64,000 bases of DNA from CAWCPR01 sp963797475 (GCA_963797475.1 CAWCPR010000001.1:1302001-1366000), one strand, 5' to 3'. Counted from the first letter of the stretch, positions 16,358-25,232 are shown. Made by a program: numbers and translations. Notes: generated by a model from the letters alone, not told the origin.

Positions 16358-17404
16358 ATGACCGGATTAAGTATCCTGGGAATTCACAAATCCTTTGGAG
16401 AGACCCAGGCGCTGGCAGGCGTCTCATTTGACGTTCTTGAAGCGGAGATTGTTGCCGTTTTAGGGCCCAGCGGATGCGGCAAATCAACACTGCTGGCTGT
16501 TATCGCCGGGTTGGAAACCCCTGACGGTGGCGAGGTTCGTTGGGATGGCGAGTCGCTAGCCGGAACGCCGCCTTACGAGCGTGAGTTTGGCCTGATGTTC
16601 CAGGATTTCGCCCTATTCCCCCACCGGGACGTTTTCAATAATATCGCTTTTTCCCTGCAGATGGCGCACCGACCTGCAGGCGAAATTCGAAAGCGCGTCA
16701 ATGAAGTGTTGGACCTGGTCAGGCTGCCGGGATTTGGCGGCAGGGATGTAAACACGCTGTCGGGCGGCGAGCAACAACGGGTAGCGCTGGCCCGCTCCCT
16801 TGCGCCTTCCCCGCGCTTGCTGATGCTGGACGAACCGCTCGGAGCGCTGGATCGCAATTTGCGTGAGCGCCTGGTCCTGGAACTGCGCGCCATTCTCAAC
16901 CAGACGCGCCAGACGGCCATCTATGTCACGCACGACCAGGAAGAGGCGTTCGTCATCTCCGACCGGGTAGTGGTGATGAACGCTGGCCGAGTCGAACAGA
17001 TCGATACACCCCAGGGGATTTACCTGCGCCCGGCTTCGGTTTTCGTAGCCCGGTTTTTAGGATTAACCAATGTGTTAACCGGCAGCGTTTACCAGGTGGA
17101 TGGCGCAACCCTGGTTGAAACGGAAATCGGTTCTTTCCCGGTCAATTGGCCGGCCAGGGACCGAGTAACTCTATTGCTTCGCCCGGATGCCGTGCAGATC
17201 AATGGCGAGAATCGCTGTCGCCTGGAAGGGAAAATGATCGCAGCATCTTTCCGAGGCAGCACCTGCCGGGCCAGCATCCAGGTCAAACAAACCCTGCTGC
17301 ACTTCGATTTCCCTTCGAGCGTGCGCCTCCCGGGGGCCGGCCAGCCGATCCAGCTTGCCTTCGATCCGGAGCAAGCGCTGCAAGCGTTGGATGAAAACAC
17401 TTAA
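16358..17404 (+). CDS. thiQ: thiamine ABC transporter ATP-binding protein
   Basis: A 348-residue ABC ATPase. Walker A is GPSGCGKS (about residues 36-43), the signature is LSGGEQQRVALARS (about 134), Walker B is LLMLDEPLGALD (about 154), and the switch is YVTHDQEEA. A C-terminal regulatory (TOBE-like) domain follows (residues about 240-348), longer than in enterobacterial ThiQ and closer to PotA/FbpC. ATG 16358 has AGGGG 6 nt upstream. Together with thiB and thiP it forms a complete importer. Iron or polyamine import is the alternative, but operon context favours thiamine. Confidence 0.88.
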   Translation: MTGLSILGIHKSFGETQALAGVSFDVLEAEIVAVLGPSGCGKSTLLAVIAGLETPDGGEVRWDGESLAGTPPYEREFGLMFQDFALFPHRDVFNNIAFSLQMAHRPAGEIRKRVNEVLDLVRLPGFGGRDVNTLSGGEQQRVALARSLAPSPRLLMLDEPLGALDRNLRERLVLELRAILNQTRQTAIYVTHDQEEAFVISDRVVVMNAGRVEQIDTPQGIYLRPASVFVARFLGLTNVLTGSVYQVDGATLVETEIGSFPVNWPARDRVTLLLRPDAVQINGENRCRLEGKMIAASFRGSTCRASIQVKQTLLHFDFPSSVRLPGAGQPIQLAFDPEQALQALDENT

Positions 17405-17555
17405 CTTCTAAAAAAGTGGGATTCCCCGACCTGGAGAAGGGGTAAAACATATCATTTTTGTGATAAAATTCGTAAAAATCACAAGGGTTGGGCGCTTGTA
17501 ACGCGCCGCGCGTAAGGATTCAAAGAGATAAATCAAAATTGGAGGTTAGAAACTG

Positions 17556-18401
17556 ATGTCTAAATCCTATGTCCATCCAGAATATCTCGTCGATACAAAT
17601 TGGGTCGCAGACCACCTGCATGACCCTGCTGTTCGCATCGTTGAATCCGATGAAGATTACTTGCTTTACGAAACCGGCCATCTCCCTGGCGCTGTCAAAG
17701 TAGACTGGTTTACGACGCTGCAGCACCCGGTTCGCAGGGATTTCCTGACGAAGAAAGACTTCGAGACGCTGTGCTCCCAGCTAGGGGTCGCCAACGACAC
17801 CACTGTGGTTTTTTACGGTGATAAGAGCAACTGGTTTGCAACCTACGCCTTTTGGCTGTTTAAATACTACGGCCATGAAAAGCTCAGGGTCATGAACGGC
17901 GGGCGGGCGAAATGGCAGCAGGAAGGCCGGCCCCTGACAAAAGAAGCGCCTTCTTATCCACCTGCTGAGTACAATGCAAAAGATCCTGACAGCAGTATCC
18001 GCGCCTACCGCAATGATGTGTTCTCCCAAATTGAAAATCGCCAGCCGCTCGTGGATGTGCGCTCACCGCAGGAATATTCCGGCGAGCTGATTCATATGGC
18101 CAATTATCCGCAAGAAGGCGCAACCCGCGGGGGCCATATCCCAGGCGCGGTAAATATCCCCTGGTCCAGGGCGACGAACGAAGCTGACAGCACCTTCAAG
18201 AGTCCGGAAGACCTGGAAAAACTTTACCAGGCCCAAGGGATCACGCCCGACAAGGAGGTAATCGCCTATTGCCGCATCGGTGAGCGCAGCTCCCACACCT
18301 GGTTTGTGCTCACCTATCTGCTTGGATATCCTGAAGTCAAGAATTACGATGGCTCCTGGACCGAGTGGGGCAATCTGGTGAATGCACCGATTGAAAAATA
18401 A
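17556..18401 (+). CDS. sulfurtransferase, tandem rhodanese
   Basis: A 281-residue protein with two rhodanese domains, transferring sulfane sulfur from thiosulfate or a similar donor to a thiophilic acceptor. The N-terminal domain (about 10-130) is the inactive type. The C-terminal domain carries the active-site loop YCRIGERSSHTWF with Cys239. The CRIGERS loop is typical of CysA/SseA-like actinobacterial and chloroflexal thiosulfate sulfurtransferases. GGAGG (17541-17545) lies 10 nt before the ATG. It is a stand-alone gene; sulfur supply for cofactor synthesis is possible but unproven. Confidence 0.9.
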   Translation: MSKSYVHPEYLVDTNWVADHLHDPAVRIVESDEDYLLYETGHLPGAVKVDWFTTLQHPVRRDFLTKKDFETLCSQLGVANDTTVVFYGDKSNWFATYAFWLFKYYGHEKLRVMNGGRAKWQQEGRPLTKEAPSYPPAEYNAKDPDSSIRAYRNDVFSQIENRQPLVDVRSPQEYSGELIHMANYPQEGATRGGHIPGAVNIPWSRATNEADSTFKSPEDLEKLYQAQGITPDKEVIAYCRIGERSSHTWFVLTYLLGYPEVKNYDGSWTEWGNLVNAPIEK

Positions 18402-18585
18402 AGACTCGAATGCGGGCTGGGGGGCCAATTTCTCTCTCCTGGTGGAAACAAATCGCCCGAAGGTATCATAGTAGACTCCGCGATGATCACTCACAGCCAT
18501 GATCCCTGGGGAACCTCAGAGGGGAAAGAGACGTCTATACTGTGAGAAGGTTGAATATTGGTTGTAGTGAACCGAGGAGTTTCCA

Positions 18586-19695
18586 ATGCCCAAACGATTT
18601 ACCGCATTCGTAACGTTGACACTTTTGCTTTTTGTGAGCGCATGCAGCTCACTGGCGCTGCAGACAGAACCAGTCGAGACGCCAGCGACGACGTCCGCTC
18701 AATCTGAAAATGGGGCTCCGCTGGATTTCTCCCCTACCGAGAGCGCTCCGGATATCCCACAGGCATTCCAGCCAGCCCGAGACGCCCTGGCAAAGGACCT
18801 GGGGATCTCGCCCGACCAGATTCGGATTAAATCACGCGAAGAAGCGATGTGGCGCGATTCCTGCCTGGGAGTGATCGTTTCAGGCGAGATGTGCCTGCAG
18901 GTGATCACACCCGGATTCCGCGTCGTTTTTACCACGCCGAAAGGTGACATCGAATACCACACAGATCAGAGCGGCAATTCCTTCCGTAAAGTTGGGGCGG
19001 GAGAACAGCTTTCCGATCTCCCGGCAATTAAACCGCCCCTGGTGGAGTGGAAGCGGTCGGGTGGGATTGCTGGGATTTGCGAGTCGCTCACCGTTTACAG
19101 CAGCGGCGCATACACGCTCACCAACTGCAATTCTGGCGCGCCAATGAGTAAAGGTAAGCTGGATGAAGCACAAATCAGCAAGTTGAGCGACCTGGCAAAG
19201 CGCTACAGCGAAACCCAGTGGTCCTCAACGCCGCCGCAGGGCTCAGCGGATGTTTTTATGGATAGCTACACTTTGTACGGCGAGGGCGGCGCCCAGCCCA
19301 GCAGTGATGCTCAGCAGTCGATTAACGATTTGCTCGCCGCGCTGGTTTCCGACTTGCAGAACCCGGCAACGCCCAGCCCAAACTCGGGCGACAGCGGTAT
19401 CGAAGGCCAGGTCACAATCGGACCGAACTGCCCAGGACCCGCCAAACCAGGCAATGAGGATTGCGCCAGTAAAGGCTACCAGGCAACCATCAGTGTTTTG
19501 TCTGAGACCAACACGCCCGTTACGCATTTTCAAACGGATGAGCTGGGAAATTTTCGCATCGACCTGGCGCCAGGAACGTACACCCTGCATCCCGAATCCG
19601 AAAGCGCATTCCCGCACGCCAGCGATCAAACGGTAACGGTAGACAAAGGGCAATACACCCAGGTGGAGATTGTTTTCGACACCGGAATTCGCTAA
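18586..19695 (+). CDS. lipoprotein with C-terminal carboxypeptidase-regulatory-like domain
   Basis: A 369-residue exported lipoprotein of unknown role. The lipobox is VSAC near residue 20, followed by a Thr/Glu/Pro-rich linker. Residues about 60-130 contain a PDQIRIKSREEAMWRDSCLG...MCLQVITPGFRVVF segment that recurs in Chloroflexi lipoproteins. The C-terminus (about 265-369) resembles a CarboxypepD_reg/SpaA-like beta-sandwich (GIEGQVTIGPNCPG ... GNFRIDLAPGTYTLHP). Its stop overlaps the next ATG by 1 nt (TAATG), so DUF402 is translationally coupled. Confidence 0.75.
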   Translation: MPKRFTAFVTLTLLLFVSACSSLALQTEPVETPATTSAQSENGAPLDFSPTESAPDIPQAFQPARDALAKDLGISPDQIRIKSREEAMWRDSCLGVIVSGEMCLQVITPGFRVVFTTPKGDIEYHTDQSGNSFRKVGAGEQLSDLPAIKPPLVEWKRSGGIAGICESLTVYSSGAYTLTNCNSGAPMSKGKLDEAQISKLSDLAKRYSETQWSSTPPQGSADVFMDSYTLYGEGGAQPSSDAQQSINDLLAALVSDLQNPATPSPNSGDSGIEGQVTIGPNCPGPAKPGNEDCASKGYQATISVLSETNTPVTHFQTDELGNFRIDLAPGTYTLHPESESAFPHASDQTVTVDKGQYTQVEIVFDTGIR

Positions 19696-20183
19696 TGACA
19701 GTCATTCATGTCAGTAAGCGCGATGAAAATGGGAGAGAGACCTGGCGATATGAGGCCAGGCTGGTCGAGCGCGGCCAAAGCTACCTGGTCATCGAGGCCT
19801 TCTTCGACCACAGCGACCGGTGGATCGACAAGATGCTGTTAGGCAAGGGCGATCGCTTTGTGGAGACCTATTTCACAGATCGCTGGTACAACATCTTCGA
19901 AATCCACGCTCGCGAAGACGATCATTTGCGCGGCTGGTACTGCAACATCGGCTACCCGGCAGAGATCGATGCAGATAACCTGTCTTACAATGACCTGGCC
20001 CTGGATTTGCTGGTCTTTCCCGATGGGCGCCAGGTGATCCTGGATCAGAAAGAATTTGAAAACCTGGAAATCCCGGCCTCGATCCGCCAAAACGCCAACG
20101 CTGCGCTGGCAGAGCTGCAAGCGAAATTCACGGATCGAGTCATAGGCGCTGAATTAAATAAGGGCCTGCAAGCCCAAAAATGA
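19695..20183 (+). CDS. DUF402 domain protein
   Basis: A 162-residue cytoplasmic protein matching the DUF402 pattern: a small beta barrel with RWYNIFEIHARED, then GWYCNIGYPAEI, and the acidic DLALDLLVFPDGRQVILDQKEFE metal-binding segment. Characterised relatives include nucleoside di/triphosphatases and RNA-associated proteins; the specific activity here is unknown. Its start overlaps the preceding stop (TAATG). A strong hairpin follows the stop. Confidence 0.85.
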   Translation: MTVIHVSKRDENGRETWRYEARLVERGQSYLVIEAFFDHSDRWIDKMLLGKGDRFVETYFTDRWYNIFEIHAREDDHLRGWYCNIGYPAEIDADNLSYNDLALDLLVFPDGRQVILDQKEFENLEIPASIRQNANAALAELQAKFTDRVIGAELNKGLQAQK

Positions 20184-20185
20184 GA

Positions 20186-20225
20186 GGGTACGGCAGTTCC
20201 AAAGCCGTACCCTTGATCATTCTTT
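20186..20225. terminator. terminator between convergent genes
   Basis: GGGTACGGC (20186-20194) pairs with GCCGTACCC (20204-20212), a perfect 9-bp stem, followed by a T-rich stretch ending CTTTT. It lies between the DUF402 gene and the convergent minus-strand run. Confidence 0.75.
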
Positions 20226-20240
20226 TCAGGCGTGCGGGTT

Positions 20241-20435
20241 TCAAGCTAACAAATAGGGCAAAAGCATCCCGTAGTTTATAATTCTATCCCCGTTGTTCCA
20301 CAGCCACCATCCCCCCAGCCCTACGGCACAGCAGCAGCACAGAACGATCACAACGATTATGGCGATGATCAGGGCCGTGTTCGTTTTCTTCTTCGGTTCT
20401 TCGAGCGGCGGTGGGGCGCTAAAGTCTTCTGCCAT
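20241..20435 (-). CDS. small one-helix Cys-rich membrane protein
   Basis: A 64-residue protein. A charged Pro-rich head (APPPLEEPKKKTN) is followed by one membrane helix containing four consecutive cysteines (IVLCCCCAVGLGGWW) and a short hydrophobic tail. A GGAG site precedes the ATG. It resembles the next gene upstream in head, Cys cluster and size, so the two are probably paralogues. Function is unknown. Confidence 0.6.
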   Translation of the reverse strand: MAEDFSAPPPLEEPKKKTNTALIIAIIVVIVLCCCCAVGLGGWWLWNNGDRIINYGMLLPYLLA

Positions 20436-20471
20436 ATCTTTTTCTCCTGTATTGATGAATCTTTGGACACC

Positions 20472-20675
20472 CTATGGAAAAGGTGTGACTTCAATATTAT
20501 TGATAATATTAGAAAACACATTGCTGGAAACCGGGCCAAAAAACGCGATCACCGCGACGATTGCCAGGCAACAGCATACCACCAATACGGCCACGATGAT
20601 GGCGACGATCAGCCAGGGATTGGTCTTCTTTTCCTGGATCGGGGGCGCACCGGGTACTTCTGGAATTTGATCCAT
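20472..20675 (-). CDS. small one-helix Cys-rich membrane protein (paralogue)
   Basis: A 67-residue protein with a Pro-rich head (MDQIPEVPGAPPIQEKKTN), one membrane helix with a CCC cluster (VLVVCCCLAIVAVIAFF) and a polar tail. It is a likely paralogue of the 64-residue protein that follows it. It lies 12 nt downstream of the DUF4190-like gene on the same strand, suggesting cotranscription. Function is unknown. Confidence 0.6.
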   Translation of the reverse strand: MDQIPEVPGAPPIQEKKTNPWLIVAIIVAVLVVCCCLAIVAVIAFFGPVSSNVFSNIINNIEVTPFP

Positions 20676-20687
20676 AGCTTTCCTCGC

Positions 20688-21053
20688 TTAGAACAAAAGG
20701 AAGAAAATCGCTGGCGCGAGCCAGTTGGAGCCGTCCTGGATAATGCCCAATGGGATCAGGCAAATTGGGATCGCTAAAATTGCGCCTACGGCGCAAAAGC
20801 CGATCACTCCGAGCGCAATGCCGATCCAGCCCAGCACAATCCCGGCGGTCGCCAATCCCTCACCACTGAATGCGCCCGCGCTGTTTTGGATCTCGCGCTT
20901 TGCCATTGGACCTGTGATCACTGCCACGATGCTGCCGATCAATGGCACAACTGAAAGACCGAGAATTCCAGCAATCAGGCTGACTAAGGCCAGGTTGTTT
21001 GTGCTGGCCCCATAGGGAGTGCCTTCAGTTGAAGATTGGTTAGCCACGGTCAC
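20688..21053 (-). CDS. DUF4190-like membrane protein
   Basis: A 121-residue membrane protein with a polar N-terminus (MTVANQSSTEGTPYGAS) and two to three helices. The hallmark GPMAKREIQ ... GEGLATAGIVLGWIGIALG is typical of DUF4190 proteins, which often accompany small membrane or PspC-like proteins. Function is unknown. It belongs to a minus-strand run with DUF4126 and DUF2085 genes upstream. Confidence 0.75.
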   Translation of the reverse strand: MTVANQSSTEGTPYGASTNNLALVSLIAGILGLSVVPLIGSIVAVITGPMAKREIQNSAGAFSGEGLATAGIVLGWIGIALGVIGFCAVGAILAIPICLIPLGIIQDGSNWLAPAIFFLLF

Positions 21054-21108
21054 ACCTCCTTACGAATCAATGGGTATTCTTGCTCGAGCCAGGAAAGATA
21101 ACCGGCCT

Positions 21109-21678
21109 TCAAGCAGCTCTGACCGCGCGGCCACGCCGCCACAGGCGCAAAAGGATCCAGGCGCTCACGGCGATTGCTGCCAGTCCGATCACCAGCGGGA
21201 TAATGACGGACAAAAGCGACACGATGGAGGAAATGATATCCTCCAGGATGCTGACTGGGATATTTCCGGCGCCCGCAGTGGTCGCAGTGACCGCCGGGCG
21301 AACCGCGATCGATTTTACAGCGTGCACGCTGCCTGCCACCAAAAGCCCTGCCGCCAGAGAAAAAACAGGGTTTATTTCTGTGATTGCGTTCGCGCTGGCA
21401 GCAAATGTGATCGCGCCAGCAGTTGGGCGTATGAACGTTTGAATAAGATCGTTGATATGGTTGATCGCAGGTATTTTATCGGCAAAGAATTCAACCAACG
21501 AAAGGATGAGCAACAGCGCAATGACCCAGCCATTTGTTAAGCTGTCCCACGGTTGGTTCAGGTGGATCAGGCTGGTATAACGCGCCAGCAGCGCGACAAC
21601 CAGGAGCGGGATATAAGCGTTCAATCCTGCGCTGGCCGAAAGACCGAAAGCCGAAAAAAGACCCGTCAGTAGTTCCAG
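21109..21678 (-). CDS. DUF4126 membrane protein, probable CTG start
   Basis: A membrane protein of 189 residues if started at CTG 21678. The first good start by ordinary rules is TTG 21624, but that would remove the ELLTGLFSAFGLSASAG segment that DUF4126 proteins normally carry before LNAYIPLL. An in-frame TAA lies just upstream of the CTG, and an AAGGGA site is 8 nt before it, so CTG is the best candidate, or the base is an error for ATG. Helices are predicted through the whole length, with an AASANAITEINPVFSLAAGLLVAGSVH core. Function is unknown. Confidence 0.75.
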   Translation of the reverse strand: MELLTGLFSAFGLSASAGLNAYIPLLVVALLARYTSLIHLNQPWDSLTNGWVIALLLILSLVEFFADKIPAINHINDLIQTFIRPTAGAITFAASANAITEINPVFSLAAGLLVAGSVHAVKSIAVRPAVTATTAGAGNIPVSILEDIISSIVSLLSVIIPLVIGLAAIAVSAWILLRLWRRGRAVRAA

Positions 21679-21697
21679 TGGTTAGATCCCTTTACGC

Positions 21698-22516
21698 TCA
21701 ACCCAGATGAAATCCATCCCAGGTCCCGGTGAAAAAGTAACGGGCAAAATCCAGGACGATGATTTGCAGCAGGGCCATACCAAATCCGCTGGTCAACGGC
21801 AAGAACAACCCGGCGATCGATTGAATGTGGTTTTCCGCTTTGAAAACCATCAACACGACCATGGAATAGATCATGGTCAGCAAAACCAACACTCCGGCAG
21901 CGCTGATCAATGCCAACGGATAAAGGACGATAGGATTCTCGGTCAGGACGACCAGATCCAGGAGCAGAGCCAGCCCTGCCAGACCGGCGAAACGAGGCAG
22001 GCTGGCGATCGCTGGCCTGCGATCCCAATCCTTCCAAACCGTTTGATTGAAAATCGGGTAAAGCACCGTAATTATCACCAGTCCCATACCCGTCCCGGTT
22101 AAAAGGCGCAGCCAATTTTGTGGCATGTAAGCCGTTGGCGCTCCAGGAAATAAGCTCAGATATGAATTCAGACCATCTACGCCAAAAGCGGCGATGCAAA
22201 CGGCGAGAACAGGCCAGATCCTTTTCGGAGGCGTACCCCCTCTGCGGTGGCTGAAAGCGGCCTGATAGACCAGCCCCAGCATAGCTCCCAGGTACATCCC
22301 CGAACAGCGAGCGCACAGCGGAACCTGGCGATCGCCCAGGTGGAAAGAACGCACATCAATCCGGTGGCATACCGCATAAGCGATTGCATCCGCCTTTCCA
22401 AGCAGTCCTTCCGGTGTATTCAGCAGCCAACCGACCAGCAGAAGCCCAACAGAAACGCCTACCAAAAACTTCAACGGCAGCAGCCGGTGTTGTAATCTTT
22501 CGATGACCTGTCCCAT
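21698..22516 (-). CDS. DUF2085 membrane protein
   Basis: A 272-residue polytopic membrane protein. The DUF2085 signature is clear: AVCHRIDVRSFHLG, then VPLCARCSGMYLG, a His/Cys set that could bind metal. About six further helices follow. It is the first gene of the minus-strand run of small membrane proteins and ends 19 nt before the proposed DUF4126 start. Function is unknown. Confidence 0.85.
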   Translation of the reverse strand: MGQVIERLQHRLLPLKFLVGVSVGLLLVGWLLNTPEGLLGKADAIAYAVCHRIDVRSFHLGDRQVPLCARCSGMYLGAMLGLVYQAAFSHRRGGTPPKRIWPVLAVCIAAFGVDGLNSYLSLFPGAPTAYMPQNWLRLLTGTGMGLVIITVLYPIFNQTVWKDWDRRPAIASLPRFAGLAGLALLLDLVVLTENPIVLYPLALISAAGVLVLLTMIYSMVVLMVFKAENHIQSIAGLFLPLTSGFGMALLQIIVLDFARYFFTGTWDGFHLG

Positions 22517-22611
22517 CTTTATTGAATTATAGGGGATTTTGAGAAAAACGCAAGCAGGAGTTAGCGTTATGGAAGTTGGAGAGAGACAGCCTAGACAAAA
22601 TCACATCTGAC

Positions 22612-22648
22612 CGGCGAGAGAAAATCTCCCGGCAGCAAATCTCGCCCT
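22612..22648. repeat. inverted repeat in divergent intergenic region
   Basis: GGCGAGA and TCTCGCC form a 7-bp inverted repeat around an inner GAG-AAAA-TCTC hairpin. It lies between the divergent DUF2085 and DUF3048 genes, so it could be an operator or an mRNA leader hairpin. There is no T run. Confidence 0.4.
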
Positions 22649-22735
22649 TAACCCAGGGAATTCCCAAAGCAAGCCAATTGCGGTATGATAACTTCCTGGT
22701 TCTGTGGATTTCTTCTACCAATACGGAGAAAAGAA

Positions 22736-23953
22736 ATGACCAAACGATTGCCTTGGGTGCTTATGTTGGTATTGCTCGCCAGCGCTTGCAAACCGAGTCC
22801 GGCGCCCGTTAACACCTCCTCGCCCACCATTGCAGCGCCAGCCAGCGACACCCCCAGGCCGACCTTCACCCAGCCTACAGCAACGGCGACCCTCGTCCCA
22901 CCGACCGCGACCAGCCCTGCGGCGGATACGCCTACCCCGCAGCCCTATGGGCCGGATAACTTTCCAGCGGATATCGATCCGCTGACCGGTTTGCAGGTCA
23001 GCGATCCGGCGCTCCTTAATCGCCGCCCGCTGTCGGTGAAAGTACAGATGATACCGCGCGGAGAACGACCTCCCTGGGGAGTCACATTGGCAGACCTGGT
23101 GTACGATTTCTACCAGAACAATGGGGCCACTCGCTTCAACGCAATCTTTTATGGCAATAACGCCGACCAGGTTGGACCAATCCGTTCGGCGCGCTTGCTC
23201 GATATCAGCATCGTGCGTATGTATAAAGCCGTCTTCGCTTTTGGCGGCGCGGACCAGCGCATTCTCAATCGCTTTTACAGCACCGAATTCGCCGATCGCT
23301 TGATTGTAGAGGGCTCGCATAACTGCCCGCCCATGTGCCGGATCGAGCCAAACAGCTTTAATTACCTGGTTACCAACACGGGCGAATTGAGCAAATATGC
23401 TTCTTCTCTAGGGATTGAAAACGAGCGCCAGGACCTGAATGGGATGAGATTTGACACCCAGGTCCCGCAGGGCGGACAAGACATCGATACGATTTACGTC
23501 CGCTTCAATTTCAGCGACTACAACCGCTGGGATTACGATCCGGTCAGCGGGAGCTACCTGCGCTTCCAGGATGCCGACAATGATGAAAATGGGAAAGGCG
23601 AAACCTACGCGCCGCTGATGGATCGTTTGAACAACCAGCAGATTGCCGCCAACAACGTTGTGGTTTTATTTGCCCCTCACAGCTTTGTGGTCAGGTCGAG
23701 CAGCACTGAAATCGTTGACATTACCCTGAGCGGCAGCGGTGAAGCCTATGCCTTTCGGGATAGCCAGGCTTACCAGGTCAAATGGAACCGCCCCAGCCCG
23801 GATGCAGTGCTCTCCCTGACCTTCCCCGATGGAACGATTTATTCTTTCAAGCCAGGGAACACCTGGTTCCAGGTAATCGGCCAGACCAGCAAGATTGAGG
23901 TCGGCGCAAACAATACCCAGGGAGCGCTGCGATTCAATTTCAGCATCCCCTGA
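22736..23953 (+). CDS. DUF3048 domain lipoprotein (YerB-like), copy 1
   Basis: A 405-residue lipoprotein. The lipobox is LASAC near residue 18, followed by a long Pro/Thr/Ala linker. The DUF3048 region is clear: ADIDPLTGLQVSDPALLNRRPLSVKV, GVTLADLVYDF, TRFNAIFYGNNADQVGPIRSARLLD and the later NRWDYDPVSGSYLRF. ATG 22736 is chosen because GGAGAAAAGA lies just upstream; earlier in-frame codons lack a ribosome site. The role is unknown, probably at the cell envelope. A paralogue follows directly. Confidence 0.88.
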   Translation: MTKRLPWVLMLVLLASACKPSPAPVNTSSPTIAAPASDTPRPTFTQPTATATLVPPTATSPAADTPTPQPYGPDNFPADIDPLTGLQVSDPALLNRRPLSVKVQMIPRGERPPWGVTLADLVYDFYQNNGATRFNAIFYGNNADQVGPIRSARLLDISIVRMYKAVFAFGGADQRILNRFYSTEFADRLIVEGSHNCPPMCRIEPNSFNYLVTNTGELSKYASSLGIENERQDLNGMRFDTQVPQGGQDIDTIYVRFNFSDYNRWDYDPVSGSYLRFQDADNDENGKGETYAPLMDRLNNQQIAANNVVVLFAPHSFVVRSSSTEIVDITLSGSGEAYAFRDSQAYQVKWNRPSPDAVLSLTFPDGTIYSFKPGNTWFQVIGQTSKIEVGANNTQGALRFNFSIP

Positions 23954-23998
23954 TCCGCCAGGTCGCAGCCTCGCTGATGCGTAAGTAAAGAACGATAA

Positions 23999-25231
23999 AT
24001 GAAATCCGGAATTCTATGGCTCATCACCGCATTTCTGCTTGCCGGTTGCGCGCCGGGGGCCTCCCCATCGCAAGCCCAGGAGATCAATCCGGTGATCGCC
24101 GAACCCACTGCAACCGTCTTGCGCATCCCGCCCACCCGGCCTGCGACCGCGACGGCCTACACGTTCATACTCAAGCCCTCCAGCACCCCGTATCCGACCG
24201 AAACCCCACCCGGGGCTTTTCTGACTTACGGCTACGGCCCGGATAATTTTCCGCCGGGGATTAACCCGCTGACCGGCTTACCCGTCGAGGACTATAACCT
24301 TTTAAACCGCAGGCCTATGGCGGTTAAGGTGACGAATTTCCCGCGCAGCGTGCGACCGCAGTGGGGATTGTCACTGGCCGATAATGTTTACGAATATTAC
24401 CTTGAGAACGAAATCACGCGCTTTATCGGCGTTTTTTACGGAAACGACGCCGAAAGGGTTGGCCCCGTTCGCTCCGGACGATTCTTCGACGAGAATGTCG
24501 TCCGGATGTATAAAGCGTTTTTCGTCTTCGCTTACGCCGACGACCGGGTGGTGGATCCCTGGACCGAGTCTGACCTGCGCAACTTCCTGGTGATCGAGCG
24601 AGGCGATAACTGCCCGCCCTTATGCCGGATCGGTCCGAAAGACAATTACAACACCCTGTTCGTCAACACACAGCAGCTTACCGATTACATCAACGATCGC
24701 GGGACGAATAATGACCGCCAAAACCTAAACGGCCTGCGTTTTGAAAAAACGACCCCGGTCAGCGAAAAGCAAGGCAACCGCCTCTCGGTTTATTATTCGT
24801 TCGTCTCTTACAACCGTTGGGATTACAACCCCGTAAGCGGGCGCTATATGCGCTTACAAGAAGCGGAAGACAGCAAGAATGGGGAGGAGTTTTACCAGGC
24901 GCTCAGCGACTCACTGACCGGAGAATCTATCGCCGCCGATAATGTCGTCGTACTGTTTATCCCCCACAAGTATTTCATTTACACTTCTACCACCGAAATG
25001 GTGCAGATGGAATTCATGGGTGAGGGTCTCGCCTATGCCTTCCGCGATGGAAGGATTTTTCCCATCCACTGGCAGCGAGACGCCTCAGAATCGCTGCTCA
25101 CGCTGGTGGACGAACAGGGCCATCCATTTCCACTCAAGCCCGGCACCACCTGGTTCCAGGTGGTTGGAGACACTTCGGAAATGACCCAGACATCCAACGA
25201 TTCCTGGCGCGTCGAGTTTAAAGTCCCCTGA
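23999..25231 (+). CDS. DUF3048 domain lipoprotein (YerB-like), copy 2
   Basis: A 410-residue lipoprotein paralogous to the preceding gene: lipobox LAGC at about residue 16, a Pro/Thr linker, then GINPLTGLPVEDYNLLNRRPMAVKV, LSLADNVYEYY, FIGVFYGNDAERVGPVRSGRFFD and NRWDYNPVSGRYMRL. It starts 45 nt after copy 1, a tandem duplication that has diverged considerably. Its stop is only 1 nt from the convergent pyrD stop, with no visible terminator. Function is unknown. Confidence 0.88.
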   Translation: MKSGILWLITAFLLAGCAPGASPSQAQEINPVIAEPTATVLRIPPTRPATATAYTFILKPSSTPYPTETPPGAFLTYGYGPDNFPPGINPLTGLPVEDYNLLNRRPMAVKVTNFPRSVRPQWGLSLADNVYEYYLENEITRFIGVFYGNDAERVGPVRSGRFFDENVVRMYKAFFVFAYADDRVVDPWTESDLRNFLVIERGDNCPPLCRIGPKDNYNTLFVNTQQLTDYINDRGTNNDRQNLNGLRFEKTTPVSEKQGNRLSVYYSFVSYNRWDYNPVSGRYMRLQEAEDSKNGEEFYQALSDSLTGESIAADNVVVLFIPHKYFIYTSTTEMVQMEFMGEGLAYAFRDGRIFPIHWQRDASESLLTLVDEQGHPFPLKPGTTWFQVVGDTSEMTQTSNDSWRVEFKVP

Positions 25232-25232
25232 T

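Noticed and set aside
14545..17404. Iron(III) or polyamine transporter
   Set aside because: The permease and ATPase resemble those families, but the TPP riboswitch, thiN and the ThiB-type binding protein favour thiamine.
20453..20480. GATGAATCTTTGGA, a possible fifth copy of the dispersed repeat
   Set aside because: Only about 14 bases match the left end; chance similarity cannot be excluded.
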